From positions 1 through 5,417 of the forward strand of contig JBLHKS010000337.1 of NCBI GenBank assembly GCA_047620505.1: a stretch of 5,417 nucleotides of DNA, given 5' to 3'. The position numbers were made by a program, and so were the translations under genes. The notes beneath the pieces are model-generated. The model was not told the origin of the DNA and did not search any database. It saw nothing but the letters and a program-made list of their open reading frames with translations. This stretch comes from JBLHKS01 sp047620505. Lineage in GTDB: Bacteria; Verrucomicrobiota; Verrucomicrobiia; Verrucomicrobiales; DEV007. Below are positions 5,331 to 5,417 of the stretch, one piece after another (the first letter of the stretch is position 1; every line of letters starts with the position of its first letter).

Positions 5331-5417
5331 GTGTGCCCAGCATGGGCGAGATGTAAATGGGGTGCAAGTCCCCTGTAGAAAGACCAGACATGATGAAATC
5401 ATGAAGAAACTACCACC
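5331..5417 (+). mobile_element. Group II intron, 5' end (domain I start), continues past window
   Basis: The segment opens with GTGTG, matching the group II 5' consensus GUGYG, and is followed by three small hairpins of domain I type. These are GCCCA-gca-TGGGC (5335-5347), GGGG-tgcaagt-CCCC (5359-5373) and CATGAT-gaa-ATCATG (5389-5403). The GTGYGCCCAGCATGGGC opening and the GGGGTGnAAGTCCCC element are familiar from bacterial retroelement introns. The intron-encoded reverse transcriptase/maturase and domains V-VI would lie beyond 5417. Bases 5325-5330 (TCTTGT) would be IBS1. The orientation is plus, opposite to the hypothetical gene 93 bp to the left. The structural class cannot be assigned from 87 nt. 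Confidence 0.75.

Overview
This looks like a piece of a GC-rich Gram-negative bacterial chromosome. The best guess is the Verrucomicrobiota or a neighbouring PVC lineage. That guess rests on recalled resemblance of the short IS200-like transposase (ending in YDEGYVWD) and of the GTAG-GGGGC-type palindromes to elements common in those genomes. No marker gene proves it.

Layout. (1) Positions 2-253 (+) are the 3' end of a FabG-like short-chain dehydrogenase/reductase. (2) Converging on it 15 bp away is a long minus-strand gene (269-2518) for a DUF255/YyaL-type protein: a thioredoxin-like domain with a CHWC motif, then an alpha-hairpin barrel. Unusually it starts with a lipoprotein signal peptide. 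(3) Positions 2607-3536 form a mobile repeat island. A 150-residue HUH/Y1 transposase gene (2711-3163, minus) is bracketed by inverted copies of an ~83-bp module. Each module has three hairpins in fixed order and spacing (H1 TTGGCCnnnGGCCAA, H2 a GC palindrome preceded by GTAG or a variant, H3 TTGGCTGAAnGCCAA). A third complete module and a decayed fourth follow upstream of the transposase. (4) hemC (3697-4680, +) encodes hydroxymethylbilane synthase, a housekeeping heme/tetrapyrrole enzyme that appears monocistronic here. (5) A conserved hypothetical protein (4753-5238, minus) carries an odd C-terminal tail. (6) At the right edge a short remnant resembling the C-terminus of a DJ-1/PfpI-family protein (5280-5330) runs directly into what looks like the 5' end of a group II intron (5331 to the window end, +). 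The intron body and any reverse transcriptase lie outside the window.

The genes do not form one pathway. fabG-like and hemC are ordinary metabolism, and the DUF255 lipoprotein is a probable envelope protein of unknown activity. The space between them has been colonised by REP-like palindromes with their transposase, and by a retroelement. The most noteworthy feature is the tripartite, orientation-alternating repeat module around the transposase.
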